From: JACPUW01 sp049115495
GTDB lineage: Bacteria > Bacteroidota > Bacteroidia > CAILMK01 > JACPUW01
Assembly (NCBI GenBank): GCA_049115495.1
Contig: JAGDZV010000004.1
Span: 186,001 to 250,000 of the forward strand
Reading direction: 5' to 3'
DNA: 64,000 bases
Numbering within the stretch: position 1 is the first letter of the stretch; every line of letters starts with the position of its first letter. Positions 34,545 through 43,964 of this stretch are shown one piece after another. The position numbers and the translations under genes are program-made. The notes beneath the pieces were generated by a model that ran no database searches, had not been told where the DNA came from, and worked only from the letters and a program-made list of their open reading frames with translations.

Positions 34545-37076
34545 CTAATAATTCCAAGAATTCGTAAAACCATTATAGAAGTCTAATCCAAATTTAATTT
34601 GGGCATCAAATTCTGAGCCCGGAAGGTTAGTACTCGCCGTTACGTAGTAAACGCCAAATTTCATGAGCTGTTCTTTAATTCTAAATGGTTTTTCAATTCC
34701 TACAAAACTTTCAATATGAGCAAAGTTGTTGCTGTATTCAAGCAGTGAGCCGCCGCCCACCACTGTTCTAAGGTTTAGGCGATTTAGGTAAGGAACTTTG
34801 TCAAACACTGCTCCATTAAAATGGTGAATGTAATGTGCTTCTAAGTAGGGTTCGGCCGTGCTAATACCCACGGGCATTAGTTGAAAAGAATGCAAAGGGT
34901 TTGAGTAAAAGAAACGGTCTGAACCACGGAAAAATTTGTTGTCAGTAAACCTTAGCGGCCTTGAGTTAATAAAGCTACCTGCCCTTACGTTGTATTTTGA
35001 TATGCCTATTGATCCGATTTTAAAGTCATCAAAAACCCTTAGTTCTAAAAAATGATAATTCACCATACTACCTAAAGTGTTGGGTATGCCCCAGCGGTAG
35101 TGCACGCGCAGCTGAGGGTATTTACTACCCTGTATTATCTTCTGGTTAGGTCTTAAGTAATATTCCTGTTTAAAGCGAATGGTAAGATTTACCTCAAGTT
35201 CAAGATTAGTGTATCTCTCAAAAGGCTGTGGTTCATTTAGGCCGCCAAATAGCGTGTTGCTCCAATTGGCCAAGTTATAATCTTCTAATGATTGTTGATC
35301 GCTCCACTCCAATCTGGCATGCGCAAATACTCCATTTGTTATTTCTTGTTTATAACCTATAAGAGCATGTTCTTTTAGCGCATAGTTACCACGGCTAAAA
35401 GTAGCAGCAATTGACTCATAATTATTAATCATCTCGTAAATGCTACCACCGCCTATTTCAATTTCGGCAAATTTTATAGGATTAAAAAGGTAACTAACCG
35501 TGCCCGTTCCCCGCAAGTCGCGATTCAAAAAACCATAGTTAACTTCTCCATTCACCCCTATGCTTTTTCTGCTTTCTTTAAATGTTTTTCTGTAGCTACC
35601 ACCAACAGAATGCCTGTAGCCGCCAACGGCAAATGGTCTTGGCTGCGCAATAAGCGGATTTAAGAAGAACTGATAGCCTTTAAACGAGTTTCTGTAGCCA
35701 ACACCCATTATTAAAAAATCAAGAATACCAGTTGCATTGTAACTAGAGTCAGCGTCAGAGAGATAGGTTTCACTTGAATAGTAGGTTCTTATGCTATCTT
35801 GCTTTTTTATGTAACCTAATTCTTCAGGTTTTAATGTAATTGGCCTTACTGAGCTCCAATAATCAGCTCCTTTGTTTTCGGCAGTATCTGAAACAATACT
35901 CAATGCATTATCAAAAAATCCCTTTTCAAGCTCTGGTTCTATTTCATAATTAGAATACATGGCTACCGTATGGCCAATAATTTTTTCTTTACCTGACGAA
36001 AGGTTGTAAAAGAACTCTTCGCGCTCAGCTACCCAATATTTTTTTTCAATTTGAGTATAATTGGCAAACATTTTAAAATAACGATGAGCGTTAAGTGAGT
36101 TTTTGTCAATGGTAAAATCTACAGCTTTTATGCACCAAAGCTCATCAACTATGTAAATTAACCCAGTGAAATAAGGCCCCGCATCTCTTCTGGGTTCAAC
36201 TTGTATTTTGTGCACCAAAACTCCGTCTTCCATAAAAGATGAAAGTAGCTTAAAACGATAGGCCAACATTGCGGTGTTAGAAATTGGTGAAACAAAAGGC
36301 TTATCATATACGGCTGGCAGGTCCATCAAATTCTGGTAAAAATTAAAATCGGCATCAGTTACTTCATCATAAAAAAGCAACTGGTTGGCTACAAAAGGTG
36401 GCGGGCCATAATCTTCCATAGTTGGCGTAAAAGTGGCACTTATTTGAGCTGAGTTACCAAAGTCTATTTCTCTGTTTTTGCTATGGTCTTGGTAGGCATG
36501 TTTAATTTCTTTATACTGGTTGGGTGCTTTCAAATAAATACTTGAGATGCTTTCAACAAACTCCATTCTTGTATTTGAAACAGAAGTGGTAAGCTTAAAG
36601 CCCACAGAGTCGATATTCTGAATTTCTTCTTCACGCTCTAAACTGGCCTTGTTGTAAACCCTAGCGCTATATGTTTCAAATTGCTCAAAGTATTTTTTTT
36701 TGTTGGCAATGGCCGAACGAATTATTGAATAGGCGGGATCTTCTCCATCAGCCATAATAGTGATGGGTGCCAATTGAAAAACTGACTCTTGAAGCACAAT
36801 ATGCCTAATTACCGTTTTATCGCTAATGGTAACTTCAATAACTTTCTCTTGATAGCCAAGGTTTTGAAACTTGATGCGGTAAGTGCCCGGTTTTAGGTTG
36901 AAGTAGTACTCACCTTTAAGATTGGTAATAACCCCATTTGTGCTGTTTTCTACGCTTACTGATGCTGACGCAATTGGTTTACCATTAGTATTAGATACGG
37001 TTCCTCTAAGTTGTTGCGCCCAAATTGCGGTTGAAGAATAAGAAAGTAGAATTATGCTTAAAATTCTTATTACCAT
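34545..37076 (-). CDS. DUF5686 outer-membrane protein with regulatory-like N-domain
   Basis: 843 residues, signal peptide ending near IWAQ. Residues ~22-105 are a carboxypeptidase-regulatory/CNA-B-like domain (LRGTVSNTNGKPIASASVSV, GTYRIKFQNLGYQEK), followed by the DUF5686 core (SIIRSAIANKKKYFEQF, YSARVYNKASLE). The C-terminal half looks like beta-barrel strands. It resembles TonB-receptor-associated or stand-alone barrel proteins without a plug. Function unknown. A paralogue of the next gene (same architecture), 81 bases apart. Confidence 0.87.
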   Translation of the reverse strand: MVIRILSIILLSYSSTAIWAQQLRGTVSNTNGKPIASASVSVENSTNGVITNLKGEYYFNLKPGTYRIKFQNLGYQEKVIEVTISDKTVIRHIVLQESVFQLAPITIMADGEDPAYSIIRSAIANKKKYFEQFETYSARVYNKASLEREEEIQNIDSVGFKLTTSVSNTRMEFVESISSIYLKAPNQYKEIKHAYQDHSKNREIDFGNSAQISATFTPTMEDYGPPPFVANQLLFYDEVTDADFNFYQNLMDLPAVYDKPFVSPISNTAMLAYRFKLLSSFMEDGVLVHKIQVEPRRDAGPYFTGLIYIVDELWCIKAVDFTIDKNSLNAHRYFKMFANYTQIEKKYWVAEREEFFYNLSSGKEKIIGHTVAMYSNYEIEPELEKGFFDNALSIVSDTAENKGADYWSSVRPITLKPEELGYIKKQDSIRTYYSSETYLSDADSSYNATGILDFLIMGVGYRNSFKGYQFFLNPLIAQPRPFAVGGYRHSVGGSYRKTFKESRKSIGVNGEVNYGFLNRDLRGTGTVSYLFNPIKFAEIEIGGGSIYEMINNYESIAATFSRGNYALKEHALIGYKQEITNGVFAHARLEWSDQQSLEDYNLANWSNTLFGGLNEPQPFERYTNLELEVNLTIRFKQEYYLRPNQKIIQGSKYPQLRVHYRWGIPNTLGSMVNYHFLELRVFDDFKIGSIGISKYNVRAGSFINSRPLRFTDNKFFRGSDRFFYSNPLHSFQLMPVGISTAEPYLEAHYIHHFNGAVFDKVPYLNRLNLRTVVGGGSLLEYSNNFAHIESFVGIEKPFRIKEQLMKFGVYYVTASTNLPGSEFDAQIKFGLDFYNGFTNSWNY

Positions 37077-37157
37077 GGTGCCAAATTACAAATAAGTGAG
37101 TTTGGAATTAAAACGGATGGGTTAAACGGAAAGTTACAGTGAAAAGTGGCTTATTTC

Positions 37158-39710
37158 TTATATCCAAGTTTTGGTTACGGGGTTGTAGGCCGATATTCCT
37201 AGTCTAAAAGTAGTTGTAAACGGTAAGTCTGAGCTGGCGCCGTTTATCATGTATACACCCACTTTTAGTAGCTCGGTGGCTATTCTAAATTTCTTTTCTA
37301 TACCGTAATAGGTTTCAATATGGGTAAAGTTGTTATCGGCAATATAAAGTCCGTTGCTACCAACAGTTATTCCCAATCTAAGCGCCCTAAAAATGGGAAC
37401 TTTATTCATAATTGATCCATCAAAACTATGGCGATAGTGATACTCTGCAAATGGTTTTGTGGTGCTTAAAGATTGCCCAAGCAACTGCTGACCCCTTAGT
37501 GGGTTTGTAAACCAAATAATATCGCCTCCAATAAAAAACTTCTCATCAACCAATTGTATAGCATTGTCCCACAAAAAGCTACCCGCAGTTACATTATATT
37601 GTGAGTAACCAAATGAGCCAAATTGCACTTTATCATGTATTCTGGCTTGTATGTAACCAAAGTTTGAAATGCTGCCAAGCACATTTGGAATTCCAATTTT
37701 TAGGTTCACATTTATTTTAGGGTATTTAGTGCCAAGAATTATTTTTCTAACCGCAGTTTTTCTGTAACGCTGTTTGATTCTAATGGCAATGTCAGCGTCA
37801 AATACCATTTTGGTAAAAGCATCAAAATAAACAGGCTCGAATACACTGGTAAAGTTGTCTTGAAAATAATAATCTATTCCAACAATTAGGCTATCGTTAA
37901 AAGGCGGTAGCTCCAAGTCAGTAATTGGGCTATGTTTGGCATAACGCAATTGAGTATTTACAAAAAGTCCATTAATGTATTCTCTATCGTATCCAACAGT
38001 AAAATGATTGGTTAAATTGTAGTTTCCAGGCGATAGGTTGGCTGCAATAGATGGATTTTGATTTAGAAGTTCGTATTCGCTACCAAAGCCGGCGTGAATT
38101 TTTGAAAAATTGAAATTGTTATAAGTGTATGCTGCTTTAAAATGCCCTCTTAAATCTTTATTGTAAGGTCCATAATCAACCTGTTGATAGGTTTCAATTT
38201 GCCGGCCAGTTTCTTTAAAAAACTTATTAAAACTAAAACCAAATGCGTGTCTATACCCACCGGGCTGAAAGAGTCTTGGCTGATCAATTACTGGTAATAC
38301 ATAAATATACCTGCCTTTTTGAGAATTCTGAAGTTCAATTCCCCAAAGTAAAATATCCCAAAGATCAGTTCTGTTAAAAGATGAGTCTACGCTTGCTAAA
38401 TACTCTGGTGTGCTGTGGGCCAGTGTAATACTGTCTTGCGCTTCAATAAACTCAACTTCTTCTCTTTTAAGAGTAATGGGCCTGTTTTGTGCAAGAATAT
38501 CTAGAGCATCTTTTTCAGCATTTTCTGACATTATCGAAACATCACCCTTAAAAAAACTGGATTCAAAATCAACGTTGATTTTATAGTTGCTGTAGTGAAT
38601 TACTGTATTACCAATAAACGTAACCAAGTCTTCGGTGCTCTGATAAAAAAACTCTTCGCGCGTGCAAACCCAAAAGCTATCGTTCAGTTTACTATAGTTC
38701 TGTACAAATTGAAAATCATTATAGCTTGCCAAGCTTTGTTTGGGTAGTTTAAAATTGACCGATTTTACCGCCCATTCTTCATCTACCAAATATATATGTC
38801 CTTTAAAAAGAGCATCTGCAGGTCTTCGGGGTATTATTTCTATTTTAAAAATTACATCATCATTTTCTCTAAAAGACTCAATAAGCTTGAATTTATAAGA
38901 AGCAGTGGCCAAAGGGTGCAAAGGAGAAATGAAAGGCATTTCATTCAAATCGGCCACTCTAATATGGGTTTGATAAATACTTAGGTCAGTTTCTAGCGGG
39001 TATAATCCAAAAAGCAGCGGATTTGCTTCAGGAATATCAGCTACATCATAATTCTCTTGCGCATCCATATAAAACCCATAATTAGCCAATGAATTGGCAA
39101 TGCTCAAAAACTCAGGCCTGTCAGAATAGTTTTTATATCCAATTACCTCTTCCTTTACATTATTGGGCGCTTCGGCAAAAATGTTGGCATACTTTTCTAC
39201 AAAGTTCATACGCTCTGTTGTGGTATATTTAATCTTCTTATTGGTAATGCTGTCTCGTTCTTTGTTAAGCTCTTCTTTTTGCAAAGCGGCCTTTACATAT
39301 GCATTGGCTTTAAAGCTCTTTATCTGCGCCAAATGAAAAGCTCTTTTATCAATAGCCTTTTGCATTAAGGCGTAGGCAGGATCTTTTCCCTTAGCGCTAA
39401 TTGCAATTTCGTTGAGCTCGGTTACAAGTAAAGTCATACTTACGCTCAAAGAATTCTTTTGAGGTATACTTAATTCAACCTCTTTTTTCTCATATCCTAA
39501 AAATTGAAAAACCAAAGTGTGATTACCAGTTTTCAATTCCATTACAAAAGCGCCCATTGCATTGGTTACAACTCCATAAGTTGTGTTTTTATCGTAAACT
39601 GATACCCCCGGCATAGGTTCTCCTAGTTCATTATAAACTGTTCCTCTAAGTTGTTGTGCCAACGATAAAAAAGGTAAAAGCAATAGTAAAAAGCTAAAGC
39701 CTATGCGCAT
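37158..39710 (-). CDS. DUF5686 outer-membrane protein, paralogue
   Basis: 850 residues with signal peptide MRIGFSFLLLLLPFLSLAQ, then the same N-domain (LRGTVYNELGEPMPGVSVYD, GNHTLVFQFLGYEKK) and DUF5686 core (YALMQKAIDKRAFHLAQ, FKANAYVKAAL). The barrel part aligns with the downstream gene (e.g. FAEYHYRHSFDGSIMNKVPIFR against YLEAHYIHHFNGAVFDKVPYLN, shown shortened). The two are a diverged tandem duplication and may form a transcriptional pair. Confidence 0.87.
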   Translation of the reverse strand: MRIGFSFLLLLLPFLSLAQQLRGTVYNELGEPMPGVSVYDKNTTYGVVTNAMGAFVMELKTGNHTLVFQFLGYEKKEVELSIPQKNSLSVSMTLLVTELNEIAISAKGKDPAYALMQKAIDKRAFHLAQIKSFKANAYVKAALQKEELNKERDSITNKKIKYTTTERMNFVEKYANIFAEAPNNVKEEVIGYKNYSDRPEFLSIANSLANYGFYMDAQENYDVADIPEANPLLFGLYPLETDLSIYQTHIRVADLNEMPFISPLHPLATASYKFKLIESFRENDDVIFKIEIIPRRPADALFKGHIYLVDEEWAVKSVNFKLPKQSLASYNDFQFVQNYSKLNDSFWVCTREEFFYQSTEDLVTFIGNTVIHYSNYKINVDFESSFFKGDVSIMSENAEKDALDILAQNRPITLKREEVEFIEAQDSITLAHSTPEYLASVDSSFNRTDLWDILLWGIELQNSQKGRYIYVLPVIDQPRLFQPGGYRHAFGFSFNKFFKETGRQIETYQQVDYGPYNKDLRGHFKAAYTYNNFNFSKIHAGFGSEYELLNQNPSIAANLSPGNYNLTNHFTVGYDREYINGLFVNTQLRYAKHSPITDLELPPFNDSLIVGIDYYFQDNFTSVFEPVYFDAFTKMVFDADIAIRIKQRYRKTAVRKIILGTKYPKINVNLKIGIPNVLGSISNFGYIQARIHDKVQFGSFGYSQYNVTAGSFLWDNAIQLVDEKFFIGGDIIWFTNPLRGQQLLGQSLSTTKPFAEYHYRHSFDGSIMNKVPIFRALRLGITVGSNGLYIADNNFTHIETYYGIEKKFRIATELLKVGVYMINGASSDLPFTTTFRLGISAYNPVTKTWI

Positions 39711-39825
39711 AGTCTAAAAATTCTTAGGTCAAATTAACGACAAGGCTCATCATTATTGCTCAAAAGAAGAAATCAAATGATACAAAAGGAGATATGTAAT
39801 GGTTTAAAGTTTATAAGCTTAATCG

Positions 39826-41715
39826 TTACTCAAATTGATGCTCTAAAATTTTCATAAAATCATGTTCAGTAATAATACCAACCAACTTACCCTTAGTTAA
39901 TACTGGCACACTGCCAATTTTATTGCCGATCATAATTCTCAATACATCCTTAAGTTCGGTATTAGGAGCTACGGTTACCACTTCTTTAATCATAACATCG
40001 CCTAAAGTAAGTTTTAATCTTATTTTTTTGGGTTCGTTATAGTACTTTAATAAACTACCGCTAGTTACCAGCCCAACTAGTTCTTTTTTACTGTTTTCTA
40101 CTGGTAAGTGATGAATGCCAAGCCAATCCATTAAGTTGGCGGCATAATCAATAGGGTCATTTATATCAACAGTACATAAGTCTGTACTCATCAATTGCCT
40201 TACCACCTTAAACCTTTTGTTCCAATTGCCAGCTTCTTTAAGCTTAGCCAATGGCCATGTGTGTACAGGTTCTGAAGTTTGCTGCCTTTGGTACATAGCT
40301 GCAGTGGCGGCCACTAGCGCATCTTCTTTTCGGGTTTTTTTACCCATTTTTTCAACTGACTTTAAAAGCCAATTTGATCCCGTTTTTTCAGTTCTTACCC
40401 TTTCTCTTACAATACCAAGGTATTTGTTTATGTCTTTCTGGTTTACACCTGCATTTGTGAGGCCTACTTTAGCCATATCGAGCAATTTTTCAATTAAACT
40501 AATTGCAGGAATTGATTCATTATTAAACCATGTAAATTGTGCATTTAGGCTCAAATGCGCCCCTCTAAAAAAGTTGCGTTTAGCATTATCAAAGTCATAG
40601 TGCTTTGCTATGGTTTTCATTTCTTTTGGCACATTGTTCATTAAACCCCACCAAAAGGCCATGTTGGCCACTTCATCAATTACGGTTGGCCCGCTTGGTA
40701 GGTAGCGGCATTCAATTCTTAAATGAGGCACACCATTGGTAATGCCATAACAAGGTCTATTCCATTTGTATACCGTGCCATTAAAGAGATTTAAGCCTCT
40801 TAGTTTTGGTATTTTTCCTTCAGAGATTACTTTGAGTGAATCTTCTTTTTGTGGATCGCTTAATAGTACTTGATACCGTGCAATATCATTCTTAAATATT
40901 TCAAGAACTGAAGACTTTACCCAACCTGTACCAAAAGTGGCTCTCGAGTAGTTTTCTCTTAGATCGGTTGAAAGGTTTGAGAGTTCAACCACTTGTTGAA
41001 AAAGGGCAATTCGGGTTTCGTGCCATAACCTTTTACCTAAAAGTAGGGGAGAGTTTGTGCATGCCGCTAAAAGCGGTCCGCTAATCATTTGCGCCCAATT
41101 GTATTTTAAGGCAAAGTCTTTTGGTTTTACCTGTAAATGAGCCTGAATACTTGTATTGCAAGCTTCAAAAAGTACGGTATGCGATTGGGTAATAAGCTCA
41201 TCAACCCCTTTTATTCTAAAATCAAAAAGTTTACCCCTAGTTTCAAACATTCTATCAAGTAGTTCGCTGTAACGGGGTATTGGGGTTATGTTATGTATGT
41301 CAATGTCACTTTTTCTTATAGTGGGCAAAATGCCAGTGAGTAATACCTTGGTGTTGTATTTTTTTGCGGCATTTTGGGCTTTAAGCAACAAAGCTCTCAA
41401 GTCTTTCTCAACCTTTTCTAAGCAATTGCCGTCAAAAACTTGCGGATTAAGGTTCATTTCAATGTTGAACTTTGCCAGCTCAGTGGTAAAGTGTTCATCA
41501 TCAATTTCCTTTAAGATTTCAATGGCAAGTGGAGCTGTTCGCCATGTTTCATCGGTTAAGCAGAGTTCTTGTTCAACCCCTATTCTGGTCGTTTTATCAC
41601 TAAACGAACCGTTTTTCAGCATTTGTTCTAGAGCTTTTAAGTCATTTAGCAATTGCATTATAAATGCCTTTCGCTCTTTAGCATTAGATATATTTTTAAC
41701 CTTGAATGAACCCAT
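39826..41715 (-). CDS. GCS2-type glutamate-cysteine ligase fused to a CBS pair
   Basis: 629 residues from ATG 41715 (MGSFKVKNISNAKERK); an ATG at 41766 would add 17 atypical residues. Residues ~45-470 are a carboxylate-amine ligase of the GCS2 family (RIGVEQELCL, HTVLFEACNTSIQAHLQV, LRIECRYLPSGP). Residues ~510-629 contain two CBS motifs (LMSTDLCTVDINDPIDYAA, HLPVENSKKELVGLVTSG, MIKEVVTVAPNTELKDVL, IGSVPVLTKGKLVGIITE). CBS pairs usually bind adenosyl ligands, so the fusion suggests nucleotide regulation of a glutamyl ligase. Probably cytoplasmic; the partner amino acid is unproven. Confidence 0.85.
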   Translation of the reverse strand: MGSFKVKNISNAKERKAFIMQLLNDLKALEQMLKNGSFSDKTTRIGVEQELCLTDETWRTAPLAIEILKEIDDEHFTTELAKFNIEMNLNPQVFDGNCLEKVEKDLRALLLKAQNAAKKYNTKVLLTGILPTIRKSDIDIHNITPIPRYSELLDRMFETRGKLFDFRIKGVDELITQSHTVLFEACNTSIQAHLQVKPKDFALKYNWAQMISGPLLAACTNSPLLLGKRLWHETRIALFQQVVELSNLSTDLRENYSRATFGTGWVKSSVLEIFKNDIARYQVLLSDPQKEDSLKVISEGKIPKLRGLNLFNGTVYKWNRPCYGITNGVPHLRIECRYLPSGPTVIDEVANMAFWWGLMNNVPKEMKTIAKHYDFDNAKRNFFRGAHLSLNAQFTWFNNESIPAISLIEKLLDMAKVGLTNAGVNQKDINKYLGIVRERVRTEKTGSNWLLKSVEKMGKKTRKEDALVAATAAMYQRQQTSEPVHTWPLAKLKEAGNWNKRFKVVRQLMSTDLCTVDINDPIDYAANLMDWLGIHHLPVENSKKELVGLVTSGSLLKYYNEPKKIRLKLTLGDVMIKEVVTVAPNTELKDVLRIMIGNKIGSVPVLTKGKLVGIITEHDFMKILEHQFE

Positions 41716-41766
41716 GGGAGGGCAATTTACATCTGCATATTGCTTTAAAAAGATGACTTTGCGCAT

Positions 41767-42366
41767 GTTAATTTTATTTGAGGTACAAAGCCAAACATTC
41801 TCTTTACTAAGCGAGATAGGCTATTCGCTAAATCAGGCTGTAGTTCTCATTAAATCTAAATCATATTCGTAGCCGTACTTGTTTTTAGTTTACACTCTGT
41901 GAAAAGCATTTTTCACTATTACCTGTTGATAAAGAGCCTTCGGATTTTTACTCGAAGGCTCTTTTTATTTAAATGCTGAAGGCTTTTCCGAATTATGCAA
42001 TAGAGAACCTAATGCTGACTTTATTCTCATCAAATCAAACACTTCGCTTTCCTTTTCTTCATAGCATGTGGTGCTATTAGAAAAAAACGATTACTTAACC
42101 GTTATCACAAAACCTATAGTATAATGCGGTTTTAAGTGATTTCAACTTTGGTGTGTTAAATCGTATTGAAAGTTTAATTACACTAAATTAAACCCTATTC
42201 AGATTTTTCTTTTGTGAAGCAGGTTTGTACTAAAGAGTTGCGCTACTAATATGAGATGTTGGAAAGGAAATGATAAGAAACCCTAGACTGTAATTAATAC
42301 TTTACGGCCAAATTTTGGCTTGGTCCATTCAGTTACTCATATAAATTACTTGATGCTACAAAACAG
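41767..42366. other. Long intergenic region with one terminator
   Basis: About 600 bases with no supported coding frame. The only strong structure is the terminator at 41931-41967. The sequence just before it (~41790-41930) could be a short transcribed RNA, but I cannot assign a family. The stretch 41990-42350 shows nothing convincing. Confidence 0.45.
41931..41967 (+). terminator. Orphan intrinsic terminator
   Basis: Perfect 12-bp stem AAAGAGCCTTCG/CGAAGGCTCTTT with a 10-base loop and a short T-run on the plus strand. No plus-strand gene is visible upstream, so it may end a small RNA, or terminate opposite transcription weakly. Confidence 0.6.
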
Positions 42367-42395
42367 AAAAGGCTACTCGTTTAGAATAACCTTTT
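42367..42395 (-). terminator. Weak terminator-like hairpin after the barrel gene
   Basis: AAAAGG.TA/TA.CCTTTT stem with an AT-rich loop, 24 bases beyond the stop of the minus-strand gene at 42419-43141. Weak stem; tentative. Confidence 0.35.
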
Positions 42396-42418
42396 GTATT
42401 TGTAAAGTTTCTTTTTTC

Positions 42419-43141
42419 TTAATGTGGCATATAAAGCTTGTGTAGTTTTTGGTTAAGGCCAAAATCAAAGCCATCATCTTCGTCACTATCATCATTAAAA
42501 TCAAAGTCGTTGCCGCCCATATCTTGTCTAAATGAAATGCCTAAATAGAAAATATTAGATCTACCAATATCTTGATAAATAAGTCTTCCGGTAGCATCAG
42601 CAAATTCTGGGTTAAAGAAATCAAACATGTAATATTTAACCTTAAACATAATTTTATTCATGCTATAACCCACCATAAAAGAAGGTTGAAGAATATTTAT
42701 TTCATCGCTGAACCACTCGCTAGACTTTATTTTTTCACCTTCGGGAGTCCAGTCTTTTTTCTTGTAGTGGAAGAAAGCTTCAATCTCACCTCCAAAAAAG
42801 AAGAAATTGTCATTTTCAAGATCGCCTAATTTAAATACCAATGGCACACCAAAAGAGAGTGATCTTCTTTTGTGTTTTTCTGGATCGCCCCAGTTTAATC
42901 CAACATTTCTAAGGCTTATTCCAAAGTAAGTGCCAAGTATGCCTCTGCTATCTACATTATAAACAAGCTCAGAGTTTGGAAATATGCTAAACCTAGTACG
43001 TGTGCTTCCATTTCCAGTAGCCCCTGTGTACTGGCTCCAAGAAAATATGTATTCACCTTGGCTAGTCCAATAAGTTTGTTGTGCGTTTGATGTTAGTGCT
43101 AGAGCCCCAAAAAGTGCTGCAAAAAGTAAAATTCTTTTCAT
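42419..43141 (-). CDS. Small outer-membrane barrel-like protein
   Basis: 240 residues with signal peptide MKRILLFAALFGALALTSNAQ. Alternating strands with aromatic girdles (YIFSWSQYTGATGNGSTRT, FRQDMGGNDFDFNDDSDEDD) suggest a small barrel. The last strand is followed by an acidic Asp/Glu tail rather than a terminal Phe. No named family recognised. It stands alone, flanked by large intergenic regions. Confidence 0.7.
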   Translation of the reverse strand: MKRILLFAALFGALALTSNAQQTYWTSQGEYIFSWSQYTGATGNGSTRTRFSIFPNSELVYNVDSRGILGTYFGISLRNVGLNWGDPEKHKRRSLSFGVPLVFKLGDLENDNFFFFGGEIEAFFHYKKKDWTPEGEKIKSSEWFSDEINILQPSFMVGYSMNKIMFKVKYYMFDFFNPEFADATGRLIYQDIGRSNIFYLGISFRQDMGGNDFDFNDDSDEDDGFDFGLNQKLHKLYMPH

Positions 43142-43296
43142 TTGATGCGTTTGTGGATGTAAAGGTAAAACACGGTTTTAAAAAGCTCTTTTCAAATAGT
43201 GTAAAAGAGTAAAAATGGTGATTGATAAAGTAATTTCTATGTTAAATGGAATGAATAAGGTCTTTATGGATTAACCGCCGAGTTTATCAGGTAATG
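43142..43296. other. Intergenic region upstream of the dinB promoter module
   Basis: 155 bases. The left end holds the promoter of the minus-strand barrel gene. No gene is seen. Confidence 0.4.
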
Positions 43297-43426
43297 TAGC
43301 GAAACCGAGACAACGCAAAATCCTTGCATACCCCATCACTCTCTTCGTGCTAATAAAAATTGCATTCAAATTAAAAATGCAAATAAAATTGGAATTCAAA
43401 TGGAATCAACTTTAGATTTGTGTCAG
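43297..43426 (+). promoter_or_regulatory. Promoter module shared by dinB and dnaE (copy 1)
   Basis: About 130 bases similar to 48076-48202. Conserved blocks: CTTGCATACCCCAT, ATTCAA...TAAAAATGCAA, GAATTCAA and CTTTAGATTTGTGT. It contains an exact -7 element TAGATTTG (43413-43420) and a TTG ~21 bases before it. The inverted repeat TTGCATT-N9-AATGCAA (43360-43382) is a candidate operator. Downstream are the four-helix-bundle gene and dinB. Confidence 0.6.
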
Positions 43427-43445
43427 GAAAAAATGGATGGATTAG

Positions 43446-43480
43446 CAGTGAGTTTCGAGCCACGAGTAGTGAGCTTTTCA
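43446..43480. repeat. Left GAGT/ACTC short-period repeat before the four-helix gene
   Basis: AGTGAGTTTCGAGCCACGAGT-type words. In reverse complement it shares CTCGAAACTC with the block at 43869-43950, so the four-helix-bundle gene is bracketed by inverted low-complexity repeats. Confidence 0.55.
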
Positions 43481-43514
43481 TGATTCCATTCCGCCAAATA
43501 AAAACGTACGGAGA

Positions 43515-43865
43515 ATGAAAAATTTTAAGAGCCTAAAAGTATGGCAGCAGGGAATGTTGTTTGTAAAATTGGCCTATGAGCTACGTAAATCATTACCTGA
43601 CAGCGAGCGGTTTGGTTTGATGGACCAACTCAAAAGAGCGTCTGTATCAATCCCCACAAACATTGCAGAAGGTAGTAGTCGATTAAGCGACAAAGATTTT
43701 AGTTGGTTTCTGCAAATAGCGCTTGGTTCTGCATATGAAGTGGAAACGTTGTTGCTTCTGATTAAAGACATAGGTTACGCATCAAAAAGTGAGTTGGATC
43801 AATTGCCGATTATCGACGAAATACAAAAGATGCTTTTCGGTTTAATGAAAACATTGAAAAAATAG
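43515..43865 (+). CDS. Four-helix-bundle protein (23S rRNA intervening-sequence/Avd-like family)
   Basis: 116 residues with the diagnostic signature: SLKVWQQGMLFVKLAYEL, SIPTNIAEGSSR and SYEVETLLLL-like segment (SAYEVETLLLLIKD). This family occurs in 23S rRNA intervening sequences, next to diversity-generating retroelements, and scattered in Bacteroidetes genomes. No reverse transcriptase or variable repeat is nearby, so it is a stray copy. It lies between the shared promoter module and dinB and is flanked by inverted repeats, as if inserted into the operon. Confidence 0.9.
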   Translation: MKNFKSLKVWQQGMLFVKLAYELRKSLPDSERFGLMDQLKRASVSIPTNIAEGSSRLSDKDFSWFLQIALGSAYEVETLLLLIKDIGYASKSELDQLPIIDEIQKMLFGLMKTLKK

Positions 43866-43868
43866 TGT

Positions 43869-43950
43869 TGGAGTCGCGAGTAGCTAGCCATGAGTCTTGA
43901 GTTTTTGCAACTCGAAACTCGCCACTGAAAACTCGCCACTCGTTACTCAT
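43869..43950. repeat. Right GAGT/ACTC short-period repeat after the four-helix gene
   Basis: Words such as GAGTCGCGAGTAG, CATGAGTCTTGAGT, AACTCGAAACTCGCCACT and AACTCGCCACTCGTTACTC follow each other with a period near 10-12 bases. The block ends 15 bases before the dinB start. Confidence 0.65.
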
Positions 43951-43964
43951 AATTTACAACTCTC

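Noticed and set aside
41288..41872. 194-codon open frame on the plus strand over the GCS2-CBS gene
   Set aside because: Mostly antisense to a clearly conserved gene, no motif, biased composition expected of the opposite strand.
43515..43865. Diversity-generating retroelement (Avd-like gene)
   Set aside because: No reverse transcriptase, template repeat or variable repeat nearby; the family is common as stray genes.
43869..43950. CRISPR-like array
   Set aside because: The repeats are 8-12 bases, imperfect, without spacers of uniform length and without cas genes.
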